From positions 372,001-436,000 of the forward strand of contig NZ_JBBMQQ010000003.1 of the NCBI RefSeq assembly GCF_038900095.1: a stretch of DNA of 64,000 nucleotides, given 5' to 3'. Below the pieces are notes generated by a model. It was not told the DNA's origin. It did no database searches and worked only from the letters and a program-made list of their open reading frames with translations. Both the position numbers and the translations under genes were made by a program. Shown in pieces: positions 45,087 through 54,643 of this stretch; the first letter of the stretch is position 1; every line of letters begins with the position of its first letter. This stretch comes from Hoeflea sp038900095 (GTDB taxonomy: Bacteria; Pseudomonadota; Alphaproteobacteria; Rhizobiales; Rhizobiaceae).

Positions 45087-48035
45087 ATGAAAAAAGGTGA
45101 TCATCTCTTCCTCGTCGACGGCTCCGGCTACATTTTCCGGGCCTATCACGCGCTTCCGCCGCTGACGCGCAAATCAGACGGGCTGCCGGTCGGCGCTGTC
45201 GCCGGCTTCTGCAACATGCTGTGGAAGCTGGTTTCGGAGGCACGCGATACATCCGTCGGCGTGACGCCGACGCATTTCGCGGTGATTTTCGACCATTCGT
45301 CGAAGACCTTCCGCAAGGATCTTTATCCGGAGTACAAGGCCAACCGCTCGGCCCCGCCGGAAGATCTCGTGCCGCAGTTCGCCGTCATCCGCGAGGCGAC
45401 GCGGGCGTTTGACCTGCCCTGCATCGAGATGGAAGGTTTCGAGGCCGACGACCTGATCGCTACCTATGCGCGGCTGGCGCGCGAAGCCGGCGCCGACGTG
45501 ACGGTGATTTCGTCCGACAAGGACCTGATGCAGCTGGTCGGGCCACAGGTGTCGATGTACGACAGCATGAAGGATCGCCAGATCGGGGTGCAGGAAGTCA
45601 TCGACAAGTGGGGCGTGCCGCCCGAGAAGATGATCGACCTGCAGGCGCTGACCGGCGATTCGGTCGACAACGTGCCGGGCATTCCCGGGATCGGGCCGAA
45701 AACCGCGGCGCAGCTGATCGAGCAATTCGGCGACCTGGACACGCTGCTCGAGCGCGCCGGCGAGATCAAGCAGAACAAGCGGCGCGAGAACATCATCGAA
45801 TTTGCCGACAAGGCGCGGCTTTCCCGCGAACTCGTGCGGCTCAGGGATGATGTCGGCGTCACCGAAAAACTTGATGAACTGACGCTCAACCCGCTCGACG
45901 GGCCAAAACTGGTGTCGTTCCTGAAAGGCATGGAATTCACCTCGCTGACACGGCGGGTGGCCGATGCCACCGAAACCGACGCCAGCGCGGTTGATGCCGC
46001 CGAAATCGCCGTCGATGCGGCAGCCGAGATGCGCGGACCCGATCTCGATCCGGGCCAGGCGTCCGGCGCCTCCTCATCCTCCGGCGGATCGACAAAGGGC
46101 GATGACACCCCGCAGGGACTGGCCAAGCGGCGCGCGGAAACTGCCGCGTCGGCCAGGATCGACACCACGGCCTATGAAACGCTGCGCGATATCGACCAGC
46201 TCAAGGCCTGGTGCGCGATGGCGCGGGAACGCGGCCTTGTCGCCTTCGACACAGAAACCACATCGCTTGATGCGATGCAGGCAGAACTGGTGGGTTTCTC
46301 GCTGGCGCTTCCCGAAACCGCGCCGGACACCGGCGAACTCAAGGTCAAGGCCTGTTACGCGCCGCTGGCGCATTCCAATGGCGCCGGCGATCTTCTGGGC
46401 GGTGGCGGCGCGCAAGCCGACCAGATGCCGATGCGCGAGGCGCTCGACGAACTCAAGGCACTGCTTGAGGATCCGGCAGTTCTCAAGATCGGGCAGAACC
46501 TCAAATACGACATGCTGGTGATGGCGCAGCACGGTATCTCGATCGAGAGTTTCGACGACACCATGCTGTTGTCCTACGTGCTCGAGGCAGGCGCCGGCGG
46601 GCATGGCATGGATTCGCTGTCAGAGCGCTGGCTCGGGCACAAGACGATTTCCTACAAGGACGTGACCGGCACCGGCAAAAGTGCCATCCCGTTTGCCGAG
46701 GTGCAGATCGACAAGGCGACCGCCTATGCCGCGGAAGATGCCGACGTGACGCTCAGATTGTGGCATGTGCTCAAGCCACGGCTGGTCTCAGACGGCATGG
46801 TTTCGGTTTACGAGCGTCTTGAACGGCCGCTGGCGCCGGTTCTGATGCGAATGGAAAAGCACGGAATCCGTGTTGACCGGCAGATCCTGTCGCGGCTGTC
46901 GGGCGAACTGGCGCAGGGAGCAGCAGCGCTGGAGGCGGAAATCCAGGAGCTGGCCGGCGAAAATTTCAATGTCGGCTCGCCCAAGCAGCTCGGCGAAATC
47001 CTGTTTGACAAGATGAGCCTGCCCGGCGGCACCAAGACCAAGACCGGGCAATGGTCGACCAGCGCCCAGGCGCTTGAGGACCTGGCTGCAGCGGGACACG
47101 AACTGCCGCGCAAGATCGTTGACTGGCGGCAGCTGACCAAGCTCAAATCCACCTATACCGACGCGCTGCCGGGGTTCATCAATCCCGAGACCAAGCGGGT
47201 GCACACGTCGTTCGCGATGGCGGCCACCACCACCGGGCGGCTGTCGTCATCGGATCCGAACATCCAGAACATTCCGGTGCGCACGGCAGAAGGCCGCAAG
47301 ATCCGCACCGCCTTTATCGCCGAACCGGGCAATGTGCTGATTTCGGCGGATTACAGCCAGATCGAACTTCGGGTGCTGGCGCATGTCGCCGATATCCCAC
47401 AGCTGACGCAGGCGTTTGCCGACGGTATCGACATTCACGCCATGACCGCGTCGGAAATGTTCGGCGTTCCGATCGAGGGCATGCCGCCGGAAGTGCGCCG
47501 CCGCGCCAAGGCGATCAATTTCGGCATCATCTACGGCATCTCCGCCTTCGGCCTCGCCAATCAGCTCGGGATCGAGCGCTCCGAGGCAGGAGACTACATC
47601 CGCAAGTATTTCGAGCGCTTTCCCGGCATCAAGGACTACATGGAGGCCACCAAGGCGGAAGCCAAGGAACATGGCTACGTGACCACGATCTTCGGCCGGC
47701 GGGCGCACTATCCGGACATCCGGTCGTCCAATCCGCAGGTCAGGGCGTTCAACGAGCGGGCCGCGATCAACGCCCCGATCCAGGGCTCTGCCGCCGATAT
47801 CATCCGCCGCGCCATGGTGCGGATGGAGCCGGCGCTGGAAAAGGCCGGCAAGAAGGCCCGCATGCTGTTGCAGGTGCATGACGAACTGATCTTCGAGGCC
47901 GCGGAAGCCGATGCCCAGTCGATCATTCCGGTGATCGTCGACGTGATGGAAAACGCGGCGATGCCCGCGGTCAACATGGCGGTACCGCTGAAGGTTGACG
48001 CCCGCGCCGCACTGAACTGGGACGAAGCCCACTGA
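45087..48035 (+). CDS. polA: DNA polymerase I
   Basis: Replication/repair polymerase of 982 residues. The 5'-3' exonuclease covers residues 1-290 (LFLVDGSGYIFRAYHALPPL; SSDKDLMQLV; GDSVDNVPGIPGIGPKTA). A low-complexity Ala/Ser/Gly linker occupies about 295-355. An intact 3'-5' exonuclease follows with VAFDTETTSLD (Asp388, Glu390). The polymerase domain has ISADYSQIELRVLAHVA, RRRAKAINFGIIYGISAFGL and LQVHDELIFEA. ATG 45087 (MKKGDHLFLV) is chosen over ATG 45039. Slightly longer than E. coli Pol I mainly because of the linker. Confidence 0.99.
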   Translation: MKKGDHLFLVDGSGYIFRAYHALPPLTRKSDGLPVGAVAGFCNMLWKLVSEARDTSVGVTPTHFAVIFDHSSKTFRKDLYPEYKANRSAPPEDLVPQFAVIREATRAFDLPCIEMEGFEADDLIATYARLAREAGADVTVISSDKDLMQLVGPQVSMYDSMKDRQIGVQEVIDKWGVPPEKMIDLQALTGDSVDNVPGIPGIGPKTAAQLIEQFGDLDTLLERAGEIKQNKRRENIIEFADKARLSRELVRLRDDVGVTEKLDELTLNPLDGPKLVSFLKGMEFTSLTRRVADATETDASAVDAAEIAVDAAAEMRGPDLDPGQASGASSSSGGSTKGDDTPQGLAKRRAETAASARIDTTAYETLRDIDQLKAWCAMARERGLVAFDTETTSLDAMQAELVGFSLALPETAPDTGELKVKACYAPLAHSNGAGDLLGGGGAQADQMPMREALDELKALLEDPAVLKIGQNLKYDMLVMAQHGISIESFDDTMLLSYVLEAGAGGHGMDSLSERWLGHKTISYKDVTGTGKSAIPFAEVQIDKATAYAAEDADVTLRLWHVLKPRLVSDGMVSVYERLERPLAPVLMRMEKHGIRVDRQILSRLSGELAQGAAALEAEIQELAGENFNVGSPKQLGEILFDKMSLPGGTKTKTGQWSTSAQALEDLAAAGHELPRKIVDWRQLTKLKSTYTDALPGFINPETKRVHTSFAMAATTTGRLSSSDPNIQNIPVRTAEGRKIRTAFIAEPGNVLISADYSQIELRVLAHVADIPQLTQAFADGIDIHAMTASEMFGVPIEGMPPEVRRRAKAINFGIIYGISAFGLANQLGIERSEAGDYIRKYFERFPGIKDYMEATKAEAKEHGYVTTIFGRRAHYPDIRSSNPQVRAFNERAAINAPIQGSAADIIRRAMVRMEPALEKAGKKARMLLQVHDELIFEAAEADAQSIIPVIVDVMENAAMPAVNMAVPLKVDARAALNWDEAH

Positions 48036-48147
48036 GCAGGCTTCGGGCCGTTTGGTTTTGCCGTTAGCCCCGGTAGCAGTGGAAATGTGCCGCCATTCGG
48101 CTTAGCCTGCTGCCACCGGGGCAACGAAACAAGGCGGGTGGGGGCAA
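48036..48147 (+). promoter_or_regulatory. polA-AraC intergenic region with imperfect inverted repeat
   Basis: Within the 112-bp gap, GCCCCGGT (48067-48074) plus AGCAG pair with CTGCT plus ACCGGGGC (48107-48122) around a 27-nt loop. It could be a weak polA terminator; there is no U-run. The promoter of the following AraC-type gene should also be here. Confidence 0.4.
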
Positions 48148-49179
48148 ATGAGGTGCATGGAGAGCGTTCAGGACAGTCGCGGTCCGGCTGATGCGATCAG
48201 CCTTTCAGCCAATGGCCTCGGCCTGAGAAGCGGACTGCTTCGGGGCTCACGCGAAGAGGGCGACACCGACGCTGCGGTCCAACTGTCGTTCGACCAGCCG
48301 ACGGGGCGGGGCGAGATCGGTTTTTACGAGTTCGATCCGGATTTCAACATCATCGTCAGCGACTGTTTCTGGCGCCAGGACGGTTTCGTGAAATATGCCG
48401 GCGAAGGCTGGATCCGGTTCAATTTCTGCCTCGACGCCAACGCTGCATTCGATTTTGAAGACCGTGGCCGCTTCGAGCTGCGCGGCCAGGAACTGAGAGT
48501 ATTCCACCAGCCTGAAGGGACGGATTGCGGGCATCACATTCATGGCAATGGCCGGTCGGTGTGCGTGACGATTTCGGTCAGGCGCGCCTATCTCGGCAAG
48601 CTTCTCGGGACCAGGGACAACCGGTTCCTCGAAAGCGCGGAAGATACCGGCAGCGACGGTTTCTTCTTTCACCGCTACGAAATGGATCCGGCATCGCTGC
48701 GCGCGGTGGCCGACATGCTGACGATGAAACATCGCGGAACCCTGCGGCTGCTCTACGCCAAGGCCAAATCGGAGGAGCTGCTTGTCAATGCGCTGTCGTT
48801 TGCCAGCCGGCCGGAGACCGCAAGCCCGCGCATCCGCTTGGGGCACCGGGACCGGGCCCGCATCCTGCAGGTGCGCGAAACGCTTGACGAGAGCTTCGCA
48901 AAACCGCCACCGGTGTCCGAACTGGCCCGGCGTTTCGGCATCAACCGCAACAAGCTTTCCTACGGATTTCGCGAAGTGCACGACCGGTCGATGAGCGAGT
49001 ACATTGCCGATCGCCGGCTTGAAACGGCTTGGCGGCTGCTCGACGAAACCGACCGGCCGGTTGCCCATATTGCCGAAGACGTCGGTTTCAGCCATCTGCA
49101 GAGCTTCTCCTCCGCGTTCAAGAGACGCTACGGGTTTTCACCAAGCATGCTGCGCCGCACCGCTTCCGGCGAAAAATGA
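48148..49179 (+). CDS. AraC-family transcriptional regulator
   Basis: Regulator of 343 residues. ATG 48148 has GGTGGGGG just upstream. Residues 1-240 form a sensor domain without a recognised ligand motif. The C-terminal DNA-binding domain has helix-turn-helices around PPVSELARRFGINRNKLSYG and VAHIAEDVGFSHLQSFSSAF, ending KRRYGFSPSML. The layout resembles PchR-like AraC proteins, which sense small chelators, but this is weak. It is followed by a hydrolase-amidase pair 92 bp downstream on the same strand, a likely target. Confidence 0.9.
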   Translation: MRCMESVQDSRGPADAISLSANGLGLRSGLLRGSREEGDTDAAVQLSFDQPTGRGEIGFYEFDPDFNIIVSDCFWRQDGFVKYAGEGWIRFNFCLDANAAFDFEDRGRFELRGQELRVFHQPEGTDCGHHIHGNGRSVCVTISVRRAYLGKLLGTRDNRFLESAEDTGSDGFFFHRYEMDPASLRAVADMLTMKHRGTLRLLYAKAKSEELLVNALSFASRPETASPRIRLGHRDRARILQVRETLDESFAKPPPVSELARRFGINRNKLSYGFREVHDRSMSEYIADRRLETAWRLLDETDRPVAHIAEDVGFSHLQSFSSAFKRRYGFSPSMLRRTASGEK

Positions 49180-49271
49180 CAGCCGCATAAATAGCGGTGA
49201 TCCCGGCCTAAGACAGGTGGCCGCATCGCTGGCAGGTTCTTTCCAACGGCAAACAGCCAAGGGGAAGAACA

Positions 49272-50015
49272 ATGGCGAGCGACAACGGCAAGATCACATT
49301 CGTGCTGGTGCACGGATCATGGCATGACGGCAATTCCTGGCGATTTGTGGAGAAGCACCTGCATGCCGCGGGACACGCGACCTTCGCTCCGAGCCTTCCC
49401 GGGCGGGGCGCCAACGCATCCGCATCCATCACCTTTCAGGACTGCGTCGACAGTGTCGTCGATGCCGTGAAGGCGGCCGGTCTGAGCGACATCGTCCTGG
49501 TCGGACACAGTGCGGGCGGCTCGGTGGTGCGCAAGGCAGCCGAGAGCCTGGCAGAGCGGATCAAGCGCCTGGTTTACATCTCGCCGCTGCTGGCCGGAAA
49601 TGGCGAGCCGGTGCTTGCCGCGGTTCCGCCGGATTACGGTGCGCTGTTCAAGGAGATGGCGGCCCAGTCAGCGGACAATACCGTGTTCCCGCCATGGCCG
49701 GTGTGGCGCGACGGCTTCATCGGTGATGCCGACGAAGCGACGGCGAAGGCGGCATTTGACGAATTGTGCCCCGAGCCCTTCGGGCCGATCATCGAGCCGA
49801 TCGATCTCACCGCTTTCGAAGCCTTGCAGATTCCGACGAGCTACATCAATCCGACCGAGGACGTGGTGTTTCCGATCGGCGAATGGGGGTTCTTCCCGCG
49901 CATGTACCAGAAGGTTGCGCCCTGCCGGCTGGTTCAGATCCCGGGCAGTCACGAGGTGATGTACTCCAACCCCGAGGCCCTCGCAGATGCGCTCGTGGTT
50001 GCAGGCAGGAACTGA
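49272..50015 (+). CDS. Alpha/beta-fold hydrolase
   Basis: Alpha/beta hydrolase of 247 residues, probably an esterase or amide/lactone hydrolase. The oxyanion HGSWHDGNSWRFVEKHL is at residues 15-31, the nucleophile elbow GHSAGG near residue 78 supplies the catalytic Ser, and the closing His is in IPGSHEVMYSNPEALADAL. The organisation recalls the plant salicylate-esterase-like hydrolases seen in bacteria. It precedes the amidase by 3 bp, so the two are cotranscribed. The ribosome site is AAGGGGAA. Confidence 0.88.
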   Translation: MASDNGKITFVLVHGSWHDGNSWRFVEKHLHAAGHATFAPSLPGRGANASASITFQDCVDSVVDAVKAAGLSDIVLVGHSAGGSVVRKAAESLAERIKRLVYISPLLAGNGEPVLAAVPPDYGALFKEMAAQSADNTVFPPWPVWRDGFIGDADEATAKAAFDELCPEPFGPIIEPIDLTAFEALQIPTSYINPTEDVVFPIGEWGFFPRMYQKVAPCRLVQIPGSHEVMYSNPEALADALVVAGRN

Positions 50016-50018
50016 GCA

Positions 50019-51467
50019 ATGATTTCGGAGGCGGATTACACCAGCCGCGACGCTACCGCCCTGGCCGAACTCGTTCGCGGACGCGAGGTTTCGCCACGGG
50101 AACTGCTCGATACGGCGATCGCCCGGATCGAGCGCCTCAACCCGCGTTTCAACGCGGTGGTGGAGACGCTTTACGACAGCGCCCGGCGCGATATCGCCAA
50201 CGGCCTGCCGGACGGACCCTTTGCCGGCGTGCCTTTCCTGGTGAAGGATCTGCACACGCTGGTGGAAGGCAGCCGTCTCAGCCACGGGTGCCGGTTCTTT
50301 GCCAACCATGTCAGTTCGCACGACAGCTCGGTCGTGGCGAAGGCGCGGAAAGCCGGCCTCGTCATTGCAGGGCGTACCAACACACCCGAATTCGGCCTCA
50401 ACTCGACCACCGAAGGGCGGTTTCTGGGTGCCGCGCGCAATCCGTGGAACCCGGATCACACGACCGGCGGCTCAAGTGGCGGCAGTGCGGCTGCGGTGGC
50501 CTCGGGAATGGTCGCCTTGTCGCATGCGACCGACAGCGGCGGCTCGATCCGGATCCCCGCATCCTGTTGTGGCCTGATCGGACTGAAGCCGACCCGCGGC
50601 CGGGTGCTGGCGGGGCTGGATACCGGCGAGGGCTGGCATGACACGTTCAACGCCTTTGCCATCACCCGTAGCGTGCGCGACACGGCCAGATTGCTGGACT
50701 GCCTGAAAAACAGCGGCGACGCGGCGCCCTATTACGCGCCCTATCACGACATGTCCTTCTCCCAGATCCCCGATGCCCCGGCGAGGCCGTTGCGGATCGG
50801 CATCCTGGAGACGCCGCCGAACGGCGTCGCGGTTGATCCGGAGGTCCGCAACGCGCTCGACGATACCCGCAAGCTGCTGGAAGATCTCGGCCATGTCACC
50901 GGGACGACAAAGCTCGCATACGAGACGAGGCCAGCCGCCGAAGCGTTTCTCAAGGTCATTTGCTCTTCGGTTGCCTCCACCGTGGACCATTGCGAGAAAC
51001 AGACGGGAATCGCCGCAAGAGCCGAGGATTTCGAAGCCTCGGTCTGGAGTGCGCTGCAGATCGGGCGGCAGATGTCGGGCGGCGAGCTCAACGCCGCAAT
51101 TGCCTGCATCCATCTGACCGGCAGCGAGATATTGAGACAGCTTGCCTGTCATGATGTGGTTCTGTCCCCGACCGTTGCGAAACCGCCGCTGCCGCTTGGG
51201 CAGCTTGATGCCGGCGAGGCCGACATAAAGACGTTTCTGGCCAAGGTCTTCGCTTTTGCGCCGTTCACCTCGTTCTACAATATCAGCGGCCAACCGGCGA
51301 TCAGCCTGCCTGTTGCGTGGTCGCCCGAAGGACTGCCCGTGGGAATGCAGTTTTCGGCCAGCCCCGGCAGGGAGGATATCCTGATCCGCCTGGCCGCACA
51401 GCTGGAAGCAGCCGTTGAGTGGAGCAAACCCCAGGCCGCGCTGATGTCCAGGCTTGCCGGGCAATAG
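50019..51467 (+). CDS. Amidase (amidase signature family)
   Basis: Amidase-signature hydrolase of 482 residues. The Ser-cisSer-Lys triad is visible: Lys in GVPFLVKDLHTLVEG (~74), the Gly/Ser-rich core GGSSGGSAAAVASGMVALSH with the cis-Ser, and the nucleophile Ser in ATDSGGSIRIPASCCGLIGL (~175). It resembles 6-aminohexanoate-cyclic-dimer hydrolase/NylA-like and general amidases, rather than GatA. It begins 3 bp after the hydrolase stop. The pair suggests stepwise breakdown of an ester/amide compound under the upstream AraC regulator; this is inference. Confidence 0.9.
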   Translation: MISEADYTSRDATALAELVRGREVSPRELLDTAIARIERLNPRFNAVVETLYDSARRDIANGLPDGPFAGVPFLVKDLHTLVEGSRLSHGCRFFANHVSSHDSSVVAKARKAGLVIAGRTNTPEFGLNSTTEGRFLGAARNPWNPDHTTGGSSGGSAAAVASGMVALSHATDSGGSIRIPASCCGLIGLKPTRGRVLAGLDTGEGWHDTFNAFAITRSVRDTARLLDCLKNSGDAAPYYAPYHDMSFSQIPDAPARPLRIGILETPPNGVAVDPEVRNALDDTRKLLEDLGHVTGTTKLAYETRPAAEAFLKVICSSVASTVDHCEKQTGIAARAEDFEASVWSALQIGRQMSGGELNAAIACIHLTGSEILRQLACHDVVLSPTVAKPPLPLGQLDAGEADIKTFLAKVFAFAPFTSFYNISGQPAISLPVAWSPEGLPVGMQFSASPGREDILIRLAAQLEAAVEWSKPQAALMSRLAGQ

Positions 51468-51682
51468 GCCTTCGAAATCCCGCCGATTGCCACGATATCG
51501 TGGCCCGAACTACCGGCGCTCCTGCAGGAAACAGGGGTGCCGGTCCTTCCGTTACGGCCCGATCCAGACGGCCTCCACACGGGCGAATCACCAAATTGTG
51601 ACGTTGCGACACATGGCGTTTATTTGACGCCATCATGGCCCTGTGGTGTGTGGAGTGACTTTAGCCGCCGAGGAGGACTGCC
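51468..51682 (+). promoter_or_regulatory. Region between amidase and ynjB with palindromes
   Basis: Two dyads lie here: a perfect 16-bp palindrome at 51489-51504 (GCCACGATATCGTGGC), just after the amidase stop, and ATGGCGT (51613-51619)/ACGCCAT (51627-51633) about 50 bp before ynjB. The former may act in amidase termination, the latter as an operator. No riboswitch consensus was found. Confidence 0.4.
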
Positions 51683-52915
51683 ATGTTGAAATCCCTGACC
51701 GTGTTTGCCGGTGTGCTGACCGCGGCGCTTGCCCTGCCGCATGGAGCGAAGGCCGCCGATCCCGACCCGCGAAACTGGGATGCCGTGCTGACCGAAGCCA
51801 AGGGTCAGACGGTATATTTCAACGCCTGGGGCGGATCTGAAAACATCAACAGCTATATCGACTGGGCCGGCGAAACGCTGAAACAGCGCTATGGCGTCGA
51901 GGTGGTTCACGTCAAACTCGACGACACCGCCAACGCGGTGGCAAAGGTTCTGGCCGAGAAGGCCGCCGGCAAGGACGAGGGCGGCTCGGTCGATCTCATC
52001 TGGATCAACGGCGAGAACTTTGCCTCGATGAAGCGGCAGCAATTGCTGATGGCGCCGGACTGGACCACGGGCCTGCCGAACTGGGCCTATGTCGACCATG
52101 AAAACAAGCCGACGATCCTGACCGATTTCACCATCCCCACCGACGGGCTCGAAAGCCCCTGGGGCGGGGCCAAGATGGTGTTCTTCCATGACAGCGCCCG
52201 TACGCCGGCCGACAGCGTGCCGCATTCGTCGGCCGAACTGCTGCAATGGACACAGGAAAATCCCGGCCGCTTCTCCTACCCGCAGCCACCGGATTTCATC
52301 GGCTCGTCGTTTCTCAAGCAGGTGCTGATCGAGACCATCGCCGACAAATCCAAGCTCAGCCAGCCGGTGACCGAGGCCAGCTTTGCCGAGGATGCAGCGC
52401 CGCTGTTTGCCTATCTCGACAAGCTGCACCCCAATCTGTGGCGTGGTGGCAAGGCCTATCCGCAAAACTATCCGGACATGAAGCAGAAGCTGGCGGACGG
52501 CGAACTCGACATCATTTTTGCCTTCAATCCGTCGGAGGCCTCGGCCGGGATCGCTGCGGGCGAACTGCCCGATACCGTGCGTTCCTTCACCTATTCCGAT
52601 GGCACGCTGGGCAACACCCATTTCGTCGCCATCCCCTACAATGCCGCCGCAAAGGCCGGCGCACTGGTGCTGGCCAATTTCCTGATTTCGCCGGAAGCCC
52701 AGGCCCGGAAGCAGGACCCGTCGATCTGGGGTGATCCAACGGTGCTGTCGATGGACAAGCTGTCGGCTGAAGACCGTGCCGCGTTCGAGGCGCTGGATCT
52801 CGGTGTCGCCACGCTGAAGCCCGACGAACTCGGCCCGGCGCTGGATGAGCCGCATCCGGACTGGATGGAGCACATCGAAGGTGAATGGCTCAGGCGCTAC
52901 GGCGCGGCCAACTGA
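51683..52915 (+). CDS. ynjB: ABC transporter substrate-binding protein, YnjB-like
   Basis: Periplasmic binding protein of 410 residues with a signal peptide (MLKSLTVFAGVLTAALALPH, cut after AKA). The mature start DPDPRNWDAVLTEAKGQTVY and the segments NAWGGSENINSYIDWAG, DLIWINGENFASMKR and FHDSARTPADSVPHS match the YnjB family. E. coli ynjBCD is a putative ABC importer distantly related to thiamine/ferric systems; its substrate is not established. A strong ribosome site (GAGGAGG) precedes the ATG. The permease follows 33 bp downstream. Confidence 0.9.
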   Translation: MLKSLTVFAGVLTAALALPHGAKAADPDPRNWDAVLTEAKGQTVYFNAWGGSENINSYIDWAGETLKQRYGVEVVHVKLDDTANAVAKVLAEKAAGKDEGGSVDLIWINGENFASMKRQQLLMAPDWTTGLPNWAYVDHENKPTILTDFTIPTDGLESPWGGAKMVFFHDSARTPADSVPHSSAELLQWTQENPGRFSYPQPPDFIGSSFLKQVLIETIADKSKLSQPVTEASFAEDAAPLFAYLDKLHPNLWRGGKAYPQNYPDMKQKLADGELDIIFAFNPSEASAGIAAGELPDTVRSFTYSDGTLGNTHFVAIPYNAAAKAGALVLANFLISPEAQARKQDPSIWGDPTVLSMDKLSAEDRAAFEALDLGVATLKPDELGPALDEPHPDWMEHIEGEWLRRYGAAN

Positions 52916-52948
52916 TCGGCATGGCCAGACAGAGCGGAAACACGTGAC

Positions 52949-54643
52949 ATGACGGGTGGCGTGCGTCTGGCGCGACTGGCGCCACCCCTGACACTGGCGA
53001 TCCTGCTCGGTCCGCTGGCTTTCGGGCTGACCGGCACCGCGCTTCCGGCGCTGGGTTACCTTCCCGAACTGGGTGGCGAGAGCTTCACCACAGCCCATTT
53101 TGCAGCGCTTGGCGAGGTGCCGGGTATCACCCGCTCGGCAGTACTTTCGATCCTGATCGGACTGATGACCACCCTGGTGGCCCTTGGCGCGGTTGCGGCG
53201 TTTGTCGCCAGTGACCTGGGCAGCTCCGGATTCGTCCGGATGCGGCGGATGATATCGCCGCTGTTGTCGGTGCCGCATGCAGCGGCGGCGTTCGGGCTTG
53301 CCTTCCTCATCGCTCCGTCGGGCATGCTGATGCGGCTGGTTTCGCCCTGGTTGACCGGACTTGACCGCCCGCCGGACCTGCTGATCGTCAATGATCCATG
53401 GGCGCTGTCGATGATGGCCGGGCTGATCGTCAAGGAGATCCCGTTTCTGTTCCTGGTGACGCTTGCCGCCCTGCCCCAGACCCGGCATGTCGAAACCATG
53501 CGGCTGGGACGATCACTCGGCTATGGCCGCATCGCCAGTTTCACCATCCTGTTGTGGCCGCCGCTCTACCGGCAGATCCGGCTGGCGGTGTTTGCCGTGG
53601 TCGCCTATGCCACCTCGGTGGTCGATGTGGCGCTGATCCTCGGGCCGCATCTGCCGGCGACGCTGCCGGTGCGTCTGATCGACTGGATGAACGATCCGGA
53701 TCTCGAGACACGGTTCCTGGCATCCGCCGGCGCGGTTCTGCAGCTGGGCGTGACCCTGACCGCACTGATTGCCTGGATCGGGCTTGAGCGGATTGGCGCC
53801 TACATGGTCGGCAGGGCCCGCAATTGCGGTCACCGGATGCAGCGCGACAGGGTTGTGCGCGCCGCCGCACGGCTGGTGATGATCGCCTCGGCAGCCATCG
53901 TTTTTGGCGGAATCGCGCTATTGGCGCTGTGGTCGGTTTCGGGCCTGTGGCAGTTCCCCGACGCGCTTCCGGCCAATTTCAGCCTGCGAAGCTGGATGCA
54001 GGCGCTGCCGCGGATGAGCGGGCCGCTGTTCACCACCCTGGCCGTCGCCGGATTGTCGACGCTGATTGCGCTGGTGCTGACCATCTTGTGTCTTGAACGC
54101 GAATACGAGACCGGCCGGGGCCGCGGCGGCGGGGCGCTGCTGCTGATCTATCTGCCGCTGATCGTGCCACAGATCTCGTTCATGTTCGGCCTGCAGGTGC
54201 TGTCGATCTGGCTCGGGGTCGATGCCAGTTTCTCCGCGCTGGTGCTGGCGCATCTTGTGTTCGTGCTGCCCTATGTCTTCCTGTCGCTGAGCGATCCCTG
54301 GCGCGCCCATGACCGCCGCCATGACCTGATCGCGGCCGGGCTCGGAATGAGCCGGGCCCGGACCCTGATGCGGATCCGGCTGCCGATGCTGACACGGGCC
54401 ATCCTGACGGCAGCGGCTGTCGGGTTTTCGGTCTCTGTCGGGCAATATCTGCCAACCGTGCTGATTGGCGCGGGACGGCTGACCACGGTGACCACGGAGG
54501 CGGTGGCGCTGGCCGCCGGCGGCAATCGAAGGGTAATCGGCGTCTATGCCTTCATGCAGACGCTGTTGCCGTTTCTTGCTTTTAGCATTGCAACGGGTTT
54601 GCCCGGCTTGCTATTCCGCAAACGGCGAGGCTTGCAGGTGTGA
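52949..54643 (+). CDS. ynjC: ABC transporter permease, YnjC-like (fused double permease)
   Basis: Inner-membrane permease of 564 residues containing two permease modules, as in ThiP/FbpB-type importers. It has about twelve helices in two sets of six. EAA-type coupling loops are TMRLGRSLGYGRIASFTILL (near residue 184) and GLGMSRARTLMRIRLPML (near 470). The stop overlaps the ynjD start as GTGA. Confidence 0.9.
   Translation: MTGGVRLARLAPPLTLAILLGPLAFGLTGTALPALGYLPELGGESFTTAHFAALGEVPGITRSAVLSILIGLMTTLVALGAVAAFVASDLGSSGFVRMRRMISPLLSVPHAAAAFGLAFLIAPSGMLMRLVSPWLTGLDRPPDLLIVNDPWALSMMAGLIVKEIPFLFLVTLAALPQTRHVETMRLGRSLGYGRIASFTILLWPPLYRQIRLAVFAVVAYATSVVDVALILGPHLPATLPVRLIDWMNDPDLETRFLASAGAVLQLGVTLTALIAWIGLERIGAYMVGRARNCGHRMQRDRVVRAAARLVMIASAAIVFGGIALLALWSVSGLWQFPDALPANFSLRSWMQALPRMSGPLFTTLAVAGLSTLIALVLTILCLEREYETGRGRGGGALLLIYLPLIVPQISFMFGLQVLSIWLGVDASFSALVLAHLVFVLPYVFLSLSDPWRAHDRRHDLIAAGLGMSRARTLMRIRLPMLTRAILTAAAVGFSVSVGQYLPTVLIGAGRLTTVTTEAVALAAGGNRRVIGVYAFMQTLLPFLAFSIATGLPGLLFRKRRGLQV

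Noticed and set aside
51600..51682. Possible thiamine (TPP) riboswitch before the ynjB-like gene
   Set aside because: The transporter is distantly ThiBPQ-like, but the conserved CTGAGA and ACCTGA...GGATAATGCC elements are absent.
51620..53488. 622-codon minus-strand frame opposite ynjB and ynjC
   Set aside because: It spans the two opposing genes and their intergenic gap, has Arg/Gln/His-rich composition typical of antisense translation and no domain.
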